This document shows positions 44,363 through 53,227 of a DNA stretch of 64,000 nt, piece by piece. This DNA comes from Rhodospirillales bacterium 24-66-33 (GTDB lineage Bacteria > Pseudomonadota > Alphaproteobacteria > Reyranellales > Reyranellaceae), in the NCBI GenBank assembly GCA_002281855.1, contig NCHQ01000008.1, positions 117,843-181,842 of the forward strand, written 5' to 3'. Within the stretch, counting starts at the first letter, position 1. The number at the start of each line of letters is the position of its first letter. The position numbers were made by a program, and so were the translations under genes. Below the pieces are notes generated by a model. It was given only the letters and a program-made list of their open reading frames with translations, did no database searches and was not told where the DNA came from.

Positions 44363-45139
44363 ATGGCGACGAAGAAGAAGCTCAAGTCGACTGAAACTGC
44401 GCCCGCAGCCAAGGCCGCCAAGAAATTGACTCCAAAGGCGAATTCGGACCGTGCCAGCGGCACGCCGGAAGCGCGGGACACCGCCCGTCTCTTGCTGGAG
44501 ATCGAGGCCATCCATTGCCGGCCCGAGAACCCGTACATCTTCACGTCGGGGCGGGCGAGCCCGGTCTATATTGACTGCCGCAAGATCATTTCCTTCCCGG
44601 AAGCGCGCGCCAAGATCATGGCCCACGCCCATAAGGCGATCGAAAAGGCCATCGGTTGGAACAAGATCGACGTGGTGGCCGGCGGCGAGACCGCGGGCAT
44701 CCCGTTCGCCGCCTTCCTGGCGGCCCTCTCCAAGAAGCCGATGATCTACGTGCGCAAGCAGCCCAAGGGCTTCGGACGCATGGCGCAGATCGAGGGTGAG
44801 CTGAAGCCCGGCAAGCGCGTCCTGCTGGTCGAGGACCTCGCCACCGACGGCGGCAGCAAGCTGGTCTTCATCGAGGCGCTGAAGAAGGCCGAGGCCAAGG
44901 TCACGGACTGCTTCGTGGTCTTCCACTACGGAATCTTCCCGCAGAGCATCGAGATGCTGGCCGCGGCCGGCGTGAAGCTGCATGCGCTGGCCACCTGGTG
45001 GGACGCCCTCGAAGCCGCCGAAAAGCACAAATACTTCGACGAGATGGGCCTCACCGAAACGCGCGCCTTCCTCGAAGCGCCCGAAAAGTGGTCGGCCAGC
45101 CATGGCGGCCGACCGCCGTCGCGCGCGCTGGGCCGCTAG
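44363..45139 (+). CDS. pyrE: Orotate phosphoribosyltransferase with N-terminal extension
   Basis: A 258-residue enzyme that converts orotate and PRPP to OMP in pyrimidine synthesis. Seen are EAIHCRPENPYIFTSGRASPVYID, where FTSGRASPVYID is diagnostic, VAGGETAGIPFAAFLA and the PRPP loop VLLVEDLATDGGSK. A Lys/Ala/Thr-rich tail of about 35 residues precedes the core (KKKLKSTETAPAAKAAKK), which is absent from most homologues. GGGGGAAAG lies upstream of the ATG, supporting this start. Confidence 0.92.
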   Translation: MATKKKLKSTETAPAAKAAKKLTPKANSDRASGTPEARDTARLLLEIEAIHCRPENPYIFTSGRASPVYIDCRKIISFPEARAKIMAHAHKAIEKAIGWNKIDVVAGGETAGIPFAAFLAALSKKPMIYVRKQPKGFGRMAQIEGELKPGKRVLLVEDLATDGGSKLVFIEALKKAEAKVTDCFVVFHYGIFPQSIEMLAAAGVKLHALATWWDALEAAEKHKYFDEMGLTETRAFLEAPEKWSASHGGRPPSRALGR

Positions 45140-45166
45140 CCGGCTCTTTGCTACGGTGCGGCGGAC

Positions 45167-46825
45167 ATGATCCGCCGCCTCCTCTCGACCCTCCTGGCGC
45201 TCGGCGCCCTCGCCTCGCCTGCAGCCGTCAAGGCGCAGGCCAAGGACGAACTCGTCGTAGCCATGACGCAGATGCCGGGTACCTGGAACCCGATCATCAG
45301 CTCCATGCTGGCCAAGTCGCTGATCGCCAACATGACGGCGCGGCCGGTCACGGCCTACGACGCCGACTGGAAGCTGGTCTGCCTGGTCTGCACCGAACTG
45401 CCGACGATCGAGAACGGCAAGGCTCGCGTGGTTGATCTTGCCGATGGCAAGAAAGGCATGGAGATCGACGTCGAGTTGCGCGACATGCGTTGGGGCGACG
45501 GCACGCCTGTCTCGGCCAAGGACGTCGCCTTCACCCTGGAGGTCGGCCAGCACCCGCTGTCCGGCGTCGCTTCTTCAGAGGGTTACAAGCGGATTATCAA
45601 GCTCGACGTGAAGGACGACCGTCGCTTCACCATGACGATCGACCGCGTCACCTTCGACTACAACAGCATCGGGCTGCAGCTGCTCCCGGCGCACATCGAG
45701 AAGCCGATCTTCGACGCCAATCCGGCCGAGTATCGCAACAAGACGGCCTACGACACGCAATCGACCAATCCCGGCCTCGCCTTCGGCCCCTTCCGCCTCA
45801 CCGAGATCGTTCCCGGCAGCCGCGTCGTCCTCGAGCAGAACCCGACCTGGACGGGCGAGAAGCCGCATTTCAAGCGCATCACGGTGCGCATCATCGAGAA
45901 CACCGCCGCGCTGGAAGCCAACCTCCTGTCGGGCAGCGTCGACTATGTCCTGGGCGAACTGGGCCTGTCGCTCGACCAGGCCATCGCCTTCGAGAAGCGC
46001 CATAAGGACAAGTACAACGTCGTCTACAAGCCGGCGCTGATCTGGGAACATATCGACGTCAATCTCGACAACAAGCTGCTGGCCGACCGGCGCGTCCGGC
46101 AGGCCATGCTGCTGGCGATCGACCGCAAGGCCATCTCGGAGAAACTGTTCGAGGGCAAGCAGCCGATCGCCCATGGTGGCATCAGCGACCTCGACCCGAT
46201 GTTCAGCCCGGCGGCCCGCCAGTACGGCTACGACCCCGCCGCCGCCCGCAAGCTGCTGGATGAGGCCGGCTTCTCGACCCTCCGCAACAATGTCCGGCAG
46301 AACGCAGCGGGCGAACGTCTCTCCATCGAACTCGGCACGACCGCCGGCAATCGCGTGCGTGAGCTGGTGGCGCAGGTGATCCAGAGCCAGCTCCGCCAGG
46401 TCGGCATCGAGGTCCGGCTCAAGGCCGAGCCGCCGCGCATCTTCTTCGATGCTATGGGCAAGCGCACCTTCAGCGGCCTCGGCATGTATGCCTGGGTGCA
46501 GCGGCCGGAAGGCGTGCCGCGCTCGTCGCTGCATTCCAAGGAGATCCCTTCGGCCGCCAACGGCTGGAGCGGGCAGAACTATCCGGGATACGCGAACCCT
46601 GAGATGGACAAGGCGCTCGACGCGGCCGAACGCGAACTTGACGTCGTCAAACGACGTGCCCTGTTCGCCGAAATCCAGAAACTCGCGGCCGACGACCTGC
46701 CGTCCCTGCCGCTGTTCTTCCGGGTCGACCCCTTCGTGATCCCCAAGCCGCTCAAGGGCGTGACGCCGACCGGCACGCTCAACAGCTCGACCCTGTGGGT
46801 CGAGCAATGGCGCTGGGAGAACTAA
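45167..46825 (+). CDS. ABC transporter periplasmic binding protein, peptide/nickel family (SBP_bac_5)
   Basis: A 552-residue secreted protein with a signal peptide (RRLLSTLLALGALASPAAVKAQA). Family 5 features include DMRWGDGTPVSAKDVAFTLE, where WGDGTPVSAKDV is diagnostic, GLAFGPFRLTEIVPGSRV, DRRVRQAMLLAIDRKAIS and AARKLLDEAGF. It would capture an oligopeptide or similar ligand for the permeases encoded downstream. An inverted repeat pair lies between this gene and the first permease gene. No ATPase gene is in the group. Confidence 0.9.
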   Translation: MIRRLLSTLLALGALASPAAVKAQAKDELVVAMTQMPGTWNPIISSMLAKSLIANMTARPVTAYDADWKLVCLVCTELPTIENGKARVVDLADGKKGMEIDVELRDMRWGDGTPVSAKDVAFTLEVGQHPLSGVASSEGYKRIIKLDVKDDRRFTMTIDRVTFDYNSIGLQLLPAHIEKPIFDANPAEYRNKTAYDTQSTNPGLAFGPFRLTEIVPGSRVVLEQNPTWTGEKPHFKRITVRIIENTAALEANLLSGSVDYVLGELGLSLDQAIAFEKRHKDKYNVVYKPALIWEHIDVNLDNKLLADRRVRQAMLLAIDRKAISEKLFEGKQPIAHGGISDLDPMFSPAARQYGYDPAAARKLLDEAGFSTLRNNVRQNAAGERLSIELGTTAGNRVRELVAQVIQSQLRQVGIEVRLKAEPPRIFFDAMGKRTFSGLGMYAWVQRPEGVPRSSLHSKEIPSAANGWSGQNYPGYANPEMDKALDAAERELDVVKRRALFAEIQKLAADDLPSLPLFFRVDPFVIPKPLKGVTPTGTLNSSTLWVEQWRWEN

Positions 46826-46871
46826 GATGGCGCTCTGCCCAGATGAATAGGCTGATCGCGCGCAAAGGAAG

Positions 46872-46964
46872 GGTCCTTCGCTGCACTCAGGATGACAGCG
46901 GTTTCTGCACCGACGCACTGCGCCAACCACAACAAAATTGTCATCCTGAGCGCAGCGAAGGACC
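46872..46964. repeat. Interspersed repeat, inverted pair (copy 2)
   Basis: Two inverted arms, GGTCCTTCGCTGCACTCAGG... at 46872-46897 and its near-complement at 46939-46964, separated by 41 bases. They match the element at 6471-6556 with arms in the reverse order. The pair fills most of the gap between the binding-protein and permease genes and could fold in the mRNA, stabilising the upstream message. Confidence 0.8.
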
Positions 46965-46994
46965 TTTCGCTTCTCCTCCCGGCGGGACGCGGAC

Positions 46995-47975
46995 ATGAGC
47001 CGCTATTTCGTCGCGCGCGCCGCCCAGACCGTCGTCACCCTGCTGCTGATGAGCCTGGTCGTCTATCTGCTGATCGGGCTGATGCCGGGCGATCCGATCG
47101 ACATGATGATCTCCGGCGACCCGACCATGACCAGCGCTGATGCCGCCCGCCTGCGGGCGGCCTACGGTCTCGACAAGCCGCTGTTCGAGCGATACCTGGC
47201 TTGGCTGCTGCAGGCGCTGCAGGGCAATTTCGGCTACTCGCGCTCCTTCGGCCAGCCCGTGCTGACCGTGCTGTGGCCACGCCTTCTCAACACGCTGCTG
47301 CTGGCCGTCACCGCCTTCGTCATCTCGGTGACGATCGCCCTGCCGCTTGGCATGTGGGCGGCCGCCCATCCGCGCAGCCGGGCCGACTACCTGATCAACC
47401 TTCTGTGCTTCGGCGGCATCTCCGCCCCGCCCTTCTGGCTGGCGCTGCTGCTGATCACCCTGTTCGCGGTGAAGCTGGGCTGGCTGCCGGCCGGCGGCAT
47501 GGCCGACATCCGGGCCGGCACGCCGTGGACGACCGCCCTGGCCGAGCAGTCGCGCCATCTGGCCCTGCCTGTGCTGACGCTGACGCTCGTCCAGCTGGGC
47601 GGCTACACCCGCTTCATGCGCGGCGCGATGATCGAGGCGCTGCGCCAGGACTATGTGCGCACGGCCCGAGCAAAGGGCGCGTCCGAGCGCATCGTGCTGT
47701 GGCGCCACGCCTTCGCCAATGCGCTGTCGCCAGTGCTGACGATCCTCGCCCTCTCGTTCGGCGGCCTCGTCTCCGGGGCGCTGATCACCGAAACGATGTT
47801 CGCCTGGCCCGGCATGGGCAAGGCGATCTACCAGGCCATTCTCGAGAACGACTACAACCTCGCCCTCGTCGGCCTGCTGGTGGCGACGGCTGCCACCATC
47901 GCCGGCAACCTGCTGGCCGACCTGGCCTATGCCTGGGTCGACCCGCGCGTCTCGCTGGCGGATACCACGCCATGA
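46995..47975 (+). CDS. ABC transporter permease, DppB/OppB type
   Basis: A 326-residue permease with six membrane helices. It shows the DppB-type N-terminus RAAQTVVTLLLMSLVVYLLIGLMPGDP, the family motif YGLDKPLFERYLAWL, and the ATPase-contact EAA loop in DYVRTARAKGASERIVLWRHAFANAL. The stop overlaps the next start (ATGA). It forms a channel with the DppC-type neighbour. Confidence 0.92.
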   Translation: MSRYFVARAAQTVVTLLLMSLVVYLLIGLMPGDPIDMMISGDPTMTSADAARLRAAYGLDKPLFERYLAWLLQALQGNFGYSRSFGQPVLTVLWPRLLNTLLLAVTAFVISVTIALPLGMWAAAHPRSRADYLINLLCFGGISAPPFWLALLLITLFAVKLGWLPAGGMADIRAGTPWTTALAEQSRHLALPVLTLTLVQLGGYTRFMRGAMIEALRQDYVRTARAKGASERIVLWRHAFANALSPVLTILALSFGGLVSGALITETMFAWPGMGKAIYQAILENDYNLALVGLLVATAATIAGNLLADLAYAWVDPRVSLADTTP

Positions 47976-48874
47976 CGGCCGCGACCCTCCAGCCGACCGC
48001 CTGGCGTCGCATGCTGCGCCACCGGCTCGCCTGGATCTCGCTGGCCTTCCTCGGGGTCATGCTGGTGCTGGCCGTGGCCGCGCCCCTGATTGCCGAACTG
48101 CGGGGCATCGATCCGACCGAGACCGACCTCTTCCGCCGCTTCGAGGGCCCCTCAGCCCGGCACTGGCTGGGCACCGACGATCTCGGCCGCGATCTCTTCC
48201 AGCGCCTGCTCGACGGCGGCCGGGTCTCGCTGCTGGTCGGCATTTCAGGCGCCGTCCTGTCGGCGATCCTGGGCGCCTTCATCGGCGTGCTGGCGGGCTA
48301 TCTCGGCGGGCGTCTCGACGCCTTCCTGATGCGCCTCACCGACGGTGTCATCTCCCTGCCGCTGCTGCCGCTCCTGATCGTGCTGGCCGCCGTCGATCCC
48401 CGGAAGCTGGGCGTGCCGGCGGAGATCGCCCAGTCGGAGATGTTCTCGCTCTATCGCATCGTGGTGATCGTGGCGCTGACCGGCTGGACGACCGTGGCCC
48501 GCCTGGTTCGGGCCGAGACGCTGTCGCTCAAGGCGCGGGACTTCACCCGGGCGGCCGTGGCGCTCGGCGCCCGGCCCGGCCGAATCATGTTCCGCCACAT
48601 CCTGCCCAATACGGCCGGCACCCTGGTCGTCGCCACCACCATGTCGGTCGGCACGCTGATCCTGTTCGAATCGACCCTGTCGTTCCTCGGCCTTGGCATC
48701 CAGCCGCCGGCCGCCAGCTGGGGCAACATGCTGACCGGTGCCCAGGAACTGCTGCAGGAGGCCCCCGTGCTGGCCCTGTGGCCGGGCCTGCTGATCTTCC
48801 TGACCGTGATCGCCTTCAACTTCCTGGGCGATGGACTGCAGGATGCCCTCGATCCCAGAAGCGAGAGACGCTGA
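47972..48874 (+). CDS. ABC transporter permease, DppC/OppC type
   Basis: A 300-residue permease. Family features are the N-terminal helix after RRMLRHRLAWISLAFLG, the short outer motif HWLGTDDLGRDLFQRLLDGGRVSLLVG, where GTDDLGRDLFQRLL is diagnostic, and the EAA loop SLKARDFTRAAVALGARPGRIM. The start overlaps the DppB stop by four bases, and the deacylase gene follows with a one-base stop/start overlap, so the two permeases and the deacylase are tightly coupled. Confidence 0.92.
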   Translation: MTAATLQPTAWRRMLRHRLAWISLAFLGVMLVLAVAAPLIAELRGIDPTETDLFRRFEGPSARHWLGTDDLGRDLFQRLLDGGRVSLLVGISGAVLSAILGAFIGVLAGYLGGRLDAFLMRLTDGVISLPLLPLLIVLAAVDPRKLGVPAEIAQSEMFSLYRIVVIVALTGWTTVARLVRAETLSLKARDFTRAAVALGARPGRIMFRHILPNTAGTLVVATTMSVGTLILFESTLSFLGLGIQPPAASWGNMLTGAQELLQEAPVLALWPGLLIFLTVIAFNFLGDGLQDALDPRSERR

Positions 48875-49908
48875 TGACCGACACAACATTGAAGTCCACC
48901 GAATTCACCGCGATGAGCCGGCTGACGCCGGACATCGACCTCAACGCCGAGGGCAAGGCCACGGGCTTCGTGCGCGTGCCGCATTCGGTGCATCGCTCGG
49001 CCTATGGCTGGATCCCGATCCCCATCGTGCGCATCAAGAATGGCGAGGGGCCAAACGTACTGATGCAGGCCGGCAACCATGGCGACGAGTGGGAAGGCCA
49101 GATCGGGCTGGGCAACCTGATCCGCGCCCTCTCACCGAAGGACATCAAGGGCCGGCTGGTGATCCTGCCCTCGGCCAACTTCCCGGCCGCGATGGAAGGC
49201 CGTCGCACCTCGCCGATCGACGAGGGCAATCTCAACCGCTCCTTCCCCGGCGACGCCGAGGGCACGATCACGCAGCAGATCGCCTACTGGATCGAGCATG
49301 CGCTGCTGCCGGGCTTCGACTACGCCTTCGACTTCCATTCCGGCGGCAGCTCGCTCACCTACATCCCGAGTGCGCTGGCACCGCGGCATCAGGATGCTGA
49401 GCGCATGGACAAGGTCATGGGCCTGCTCAAGGCCTTCGGCGCCCCGGTCAGCTATATCTCTGCGGCGCCGCAGGGTGGCGGCCGGACTTTCACGTCGGCC
49501 ACCTATCGTCAGGGCGTGGTCGGGATGGGCACCGAGCTGGGCGGCGGCGGTCTCGTGACGCCGGGCTCGCTCAAGGTCGCCGAGGACGGCATGCGTCGCG
49601 TGCTGGCCCATGTCGGCCTGCTGCAGGGTCCGGTGCCGGCGCCGACAATGACCCGCTTCACCGAGATCGGCGGCGACGACTACTACGTCTATGCGACGGA
49701 CGGCGGCCTGTTCGAGCCGCTGGTCGAGCTGGGCGACGAGGTGAAGGCCGACCAGCCGGCCGGCCGCATCCATTTCCACCACACGCCGTGGCGCGAACCC
49801 GAGGTGGTGACGTTCAAGCGCGCCGGCCTCGTCCTGTGCAAGCGCGTCCCGGCGCGCTGCGAACGCGGCGACTGCCTGTTCCACCTCGCGACGGATCTGG
49901 CGGTTTAG
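48874..49908 (+). CDS. Succinylglutamate desuccinylase/aspartoacylase-family deacylase
   Basis: A 344-residue zinc-dependent deacylase of the AstE/AspA group. Metal-binding features are AGNHGDEWEGQIGL (His and Glu) near residue 67 and DYAFDFHSGGSS (His) about residue 148, with the catalytic glutamate probably in GTELGGGG. C-terminal beta domain: GLFEPLVELGDEVKADQPAGRIH. It would remove an acyl group from an imported N-acyl amino acid or ectoine-like compound, so the transporter cargo may be an acylated amino acid. The start shares a base with the DppC stop. Confidence 0.87.
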   Translation: MTDTTLKSTEFTAMSRLTPDIDLNAEGKATGFVRVPHSVHRSAYGWIPIPIVRIKNGEGPNVLMQAGNHGDEWEGQIGLGNLIRALSPKDIKGRLVILPSANFPAAMEGRRTSPIDEGNLNRSFPGDAEGTITQQIAYWIEHALLPGFDYAFDFHSGGSSLTYIPSALAPRHQDAERMDKVMGLLKAFGAPVSYISAAPQGGGRTFTSATYRQGVVGMGTELGGGGLVTPGSLKVAEDGMRRVLAHVGLLQGPVPAPTMTRFTEIGGDDYYVYATDGGLFEPLVELGDEVKADQPAGRIHFHHTPWREPEVVTFKRAGLVLCKRVPARCERGDCLFHLATDLAV

Positions 49909-49913
49909 TTTCA

Positions 49914-49985
49914 TTGGAGCGCGCCACTCCTGTGGCGCTCATAGCTTGAGAGCTTGAAGCGCCACTGGAGTGGCGCGCTCCATTG
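49914..49985. repeat. Large inverted repeat between convergent genes
   Basis: Arms of 28 bases with about 26 matches, from CATTGGAGCGCGCCACTCC to GGAGTGGCGCGCTCCATTG, around a 16-base centre. It separates the deacylase gene from the convergent DUF6671 gene and could serve as a bidirectional terminator. No poly-T run is present. The sequence looks like a dispersed palindromic element. Confidence 0.75.
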
Positions 49986-50846
49986 CTACGCCGTGCGACA
50001 GCTCTTGCAGGAGAGCTTCGGCGCGGTGCGTCGCCCGTCCCTGCGCGGCCGGGCCTCGGCGTAGCCGCAGGCATTGCAGCCGTCGATCTCGAAGTCGATC
50101 CAGTGGGTGGGATCGCCGCAGGCCTCGCAGGGCAGGCCGCGGCGCGACTGGATGCGACCGAAGCCCGGCGCGTGACACTTGGGGCAAAGACACTGCAGAC
50201 GCCTGGCGAGCTGCCAGCCGGCCGCGCGCAGCACCTTCATGCGGGTCGGATTGCGATGCGCGCGCATGTCCGAATAGAGCACGGCGAGCCCTTCCGTGGA
50301 GCGCTCCGCCTCGCGGTCCATGGTGGCGATCACCTCCTCTTCGGTGGCGAGGCCCTTGACCGGATGATCCATGTCGCTGCTGCACGCGACGAACACGCCG
50401 TAACGCGGGAAGCCCATGGCGCGCAGCACGGCGAGCCTTGCGGGATCGCCGGCGCGGAAGCGCGACAGCCTCCACGTCGTATGATGCGTCGGGAACGTGT
50501 CGACCAGCCGGATGCCCCGCTTGCGGTCGATGAAGGCCAGGATCTCGACACCGCTCGAAACCAGCGGCACCCGGTCGATCGGCCCGTAGCTGCCTTCGCT
50601 CGCGACCGCGCAGTCGACGTCCATCGTCCGGAAGGCCAGTTCCGCCTTGAGCAGGGATGTCTCGACCAGCGCGTCGGGCCTTGGCACCTCACCGGAAAAC
50701 GTCCCGAGCGTGTCGGTGTCGAGTTCCGGCACGGCAACAATTTCTGCCCCGAGCACGCGCCGGAAGGCGGGCCCCAGCGCCCGCTCCTTCTCGTGCATCG
50801 TCGCCAGCGCGATGCGGGCGCTGGCGTAGGGATGCGGATCTGACAC
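49986..50846 (-). CDS. DUF6671 protein with C-terminal zinc ribbon
   Basis: A 286-residue protein. The N-terminal domain (SARIALATMHEKERALGPAF, ELDTDTLGTFSGEVPRP, ASEGSYGPID) fits the DUF6671 family of uncertain function. The C-terminal region has five Cys pairs or single Cys in the pattern CLCPKCHAPGFG, CEACGD, CNACGYAE and CKSC, consistent with a double zinc ribbon. The start is a GTG at 50846 without a strong ribosome site, so it is provisional. It follows the M20 gene after 29 bases and is probably the last gene of the peptide transport operon. Confidence 0.72.
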   Translation of the reverse strand: MSDPHPYASARIALATMHEKERALGPAFRRVLGAEIVAVPELDTDTLGTFSGEVPRPDALVETSLLKAELAFRTMDVDCAVASEGSYGPIDRVPLVSSGVEILAFIDRKRGIRLVDTFPTHHTTWRLSRFRAGDPARLAVLRAMGFPRYGVFVACSSDMDHPVKGLATEEEVIATMDREAERSTEGLAVLYSDMRAHRNPTRMKVLRAAGWQLARRLQCLCPKCHAPGFGRIQSRRGLPCEACGDPTHWIDFEIDGCNACGYAEARPRRDGRRTAPKLSCKSCRTA

Positions 50847-50875
50847 GACGGCGTCGCAGTTGGGGGGCTGCGGTT

Positions 50876-52069
50876 TTACTCCGCCGCCTGCGACAGGGCC
50901 TCGCGCGCGAGCTGCTGCTCGACCAGCGTGGCCCAGTACGACGCGCCGAGCGGCAGGATCTCGTCGTTGAAGTCGTAGCCCGGGTTGTGGACCATGCAGC
51001 TGCCGACGCCGTCGCCGTTGCCGACCCAGATGTAGCAACCCGGCTTCTTGAGCAGCATCCAGGCGAAGTCCTCGGAGCCCATGGCCGGCGTCGGATTGCG
51101 GTTCACGTTCTCCAGCCCGACCAGCGAGGCGGCGGCCTGGGCGGCGAACTCGGTCTCCTGCTCGCTGTTCACGGTCGCGGGATAGCGCTTCTCGTAGCGC
51201 CACTTCACGACTTCGGCACCGAAGCCCGCGGCAACGTTGCGCGAGATCTTCTCGATGTTCTTCTCGATCAGGTCCTGCACCGGCTTCTTGAAGGTGCGGA
51301 CCGTGCCGCGCAGCACGCATTCCTGCGGAATCACGTTCCAGGCGTCGCCGGCATGGATCTGGGTGGTCGAAACCACGGCGGTGTCCATCGGATCGACGTT
51401 GCGGGCCACGATCGACTGCAGCGCCGTCACGATATGGGCGCCGACCACCACCGGGTCGATCGTGTATTGCGGCATCGCGCCGTGGCCGCCGACGCCCTTC
51501 AGCACGACCTCGAAGATGTCGTAGGCGGCCATCATCGGGCCGGGACGGACGGCGAACTTGCCGACCGGGATGCCCGGGATGTTGTGCATGCCGTAGACGC
51601 CCTCGACCGGGAACTTCTCGAACAGCCCCTCTTCCACCATCACGCGACCGCCGCCCTCGTTCTCCTCGGCCGGCTGGAAGATGAAGTAGACCGTGCCGTC
51701 GAAATTCTTGGTCTCGGCGAGGTACTTGGCGGCCCCCAGCAGCATCACTGTATGACCATCATGGCCGCAGGCGTGCATCTTGCCGGGGATCGTCGACTTG
51801 TGATCGAACTGGTTGGTCTCGTGGACGTCGAGCGCATCCATGTCGGCGCGCAGGCCGATAGCGCGGCCCGACTTGCCGGAACGCAGCACGCCCACGACGC
51901 CGGTCTTGGCCAGGCCGCGATGGACCTCGATGCCGAAGCTTTCCAGCTTCTCGGCAACCACGTCGGCCGTCCGCACCTCCTCGAAGGCCGTCTCCGGGTG
52001 GCTGTGAATGTCATGACGCCACGCGGTCATGTCCTTGTGGAACGAGGCAATGCGGTTGATGACCGGCAT
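50876..52069 (-). CDS. M20D family amidohydrolase (hippurate hydrolase-like)
   Basis: A 397-residue metal-dependent amidohydrolase. Motifs are WRHDIHSHPETAFEE, GLRADMDALDV, MHACGHDGHTVMLLGAA with metal ligands, QPAEENEGGGRVMVEEG with the catalytic Glu, GGHGAMPQ in the dimerisation domain and GSEDFAW. Relatives cleave N-acyl amino acids such as hippurate. The start at 52069 (MPVINRIAS) has GGAG eight bases upstream, whereas the upstream extension does not resemble the family. It follows the OppF-type ATPase, so imported N-acyl amino acids or dipeptides are likely cleaved here. Confidence 0.92.
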   Translation of the reverse strand: MPVINRIASFHKDMTAWRHDIHSHPETAFEEVRTADVVAEKLESFGIEVHRGLAKTGVVGVLRSGKSGRAIGLRADMDALDVHETNQFDHKSTIPGKMHACGHDGHTVMLLGAAKYLAETKNFDGTVYFIFQPAEENEGGGRVMVEEGLFEKFPVEGVYGMHNIPGIPVGKFAVRPGPMMAAYDIFEVVLKGVGGHGAMPQYTIDPVVVGAHIVTALQSIVARNVDPMDTAVVSTTQIHAGDAWNVIPQECVLRGTVRTFKKPVQDLIEKNIEKISRNVAAGFGAEVVKWRYEKRYPATVNSEQETEFAAQAAASLVGLENVNRNPTPAMGSEDFAWMLLKKPGCYIWVGNGDGVGSCMVHNPGYDFNDEILPLGASYWATLVEQQLAREALSQAAE

Positions 52070-52189
52070 CCTGAAATCTCCGTTGAAAATGTTGCGCCGG
52101 ATCGTAAGCGACCCCCGCCACAGATCAAGCACGCTCGGCGTCCGCCGACGCACATCAGGTCTGATGGTGGAAGCGCGACCCAGGCGGCT

Positions 52190-53227
52190 TCAGGTGTTCA
52201 GCGCGTAGGTCCGGTCCTCGATCGGCAGCCGGCCTTCCTCGATGGCGTGGCAGGCCACCGTGCCGCCCTCGATCGGCAACGCCTTGGGCCGCTCGGCCTT
52301 GCAGCGGTCGTTGGCGAAGGGACAGCGCGGGTGGAAGGTGCAGCCCGAGGGCGGGTTGATCGGGCTCGGCACCTCGCCGCCGACCGGGCTGCGCTGGCGG
52401 CCCGTCATCTCGAGGTCGGGGATCGTGTCGAGCAGCATCCGCGTGTAGGGGTGCTTGGGCCGCCGGAACAGCGTGTCGGTCGGCGCCACCTCGACCAGGC
52501 GGCCGAGGTACATCACGCCGACGCGCGTGGAGATGTGATAGACGACCGCGAGATTGTGGCTGATGAACAGGTAGGTGAGCTGCAGCCGTCGCTGCAGGTC
52601 GACCATCAGGTTCAGGATCTGCGCCTGCACCGAGACGTCGAGCGCCGAGGTCGGCTCGTCGCACACTAGGAATTCCGGCTCGCTGGCCAGCGCGCGGGCG
52701 ATCGAGATGCGCTGACGCTGGCCGCCCGAGAACTCATGCGGATACTTGCGGCCGTCGGCCGGGTTCAGCTTCACCTGCCGCAGCAGCGCGCCAACGCGGG
52801 CCTCGAGGTCGGCCTTGCCGCTGGAGAGGCCGAAGGCGCGGATCGGCTCGGCGATGATGTCGAACACGCGCCAACGTGGATTCAGGCTGGCGAACGGATC
52901 CTGGAAGATCATCTGCATGCGCCGTCGCAGCGCCGCCATGTCGGACCGGCTGTGGCGGGCCGCCATATCGTTGCCGTCGATCTGGATGCGGCCGGCCGTC
53001 GGCGGATAGAGGCCGACGACGAGGCGGGCGACCGTCGACTTGCCGCAACCCGACTCGCCCACCAGCGAGAAGGTCTCGCCCTTGGCGATCTCGATGTCGA
53101 TCCCGTCGACCGCCTGCACGATCTGGCGTGGCCGGCCTTCCAGCTTGCGCACCAGCCACGGTGCGGAGACATCGAAGTGACGCTTCAGCCCTTCGATGCG
53201 GACAAAATCGGCGCCGCCGTCAGGCAT
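52190..53227 (-). CDS. ABC transporter ATP-binding protein, OppF/DppF type
   Basis: A 345-residue ATPase. Walker A is VGESGCGKST, the signature is SGGQRQRISIARAL, Walker B is FLVCDEPTSALD, and the C-terminal oligopeptide domain has GCTFHPRCPFANDRC with the iron-sulfur-type Cys motif. The start at 53227 has AAGGAG seven bases upstream and overlaps the OppD gene by eight bases. With OppD it powers the two permeases of this operon, and perhaps also those of the plus-strand importer that lacks ATPases. Confidence 0.92.
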   Translation of the reverse strand: MPDGGADFVRIEGLKRHFDVSAPWLVRKLEGRPRQIVQAVDGIDIEIAKGETFSLVGESGCGKSTVARLVVGLYPPTAGRIQIDGNDMAARHSRSDMAALRRRMQMIFQDPFASLNPRWRVFDIIAEPIRAFGLSSGKADLEARVGALLRQVKLNPADGRKYPHEFSGGQRQRISIARALASEPEFLVCDEPTSALDVSVQAQILNLMVDLQRRLQLTYLFISHNLAVVYHISTRVGVMYLGRLVEVAPTDTLFRRPKHPYTRMLLDTIPDLEMTGRQRSPVGGEVPSPINPPSGCTFHPRCPFANDRCKAERPKALPIEGGTVACHAIEEGRLPIEDRTYALNT

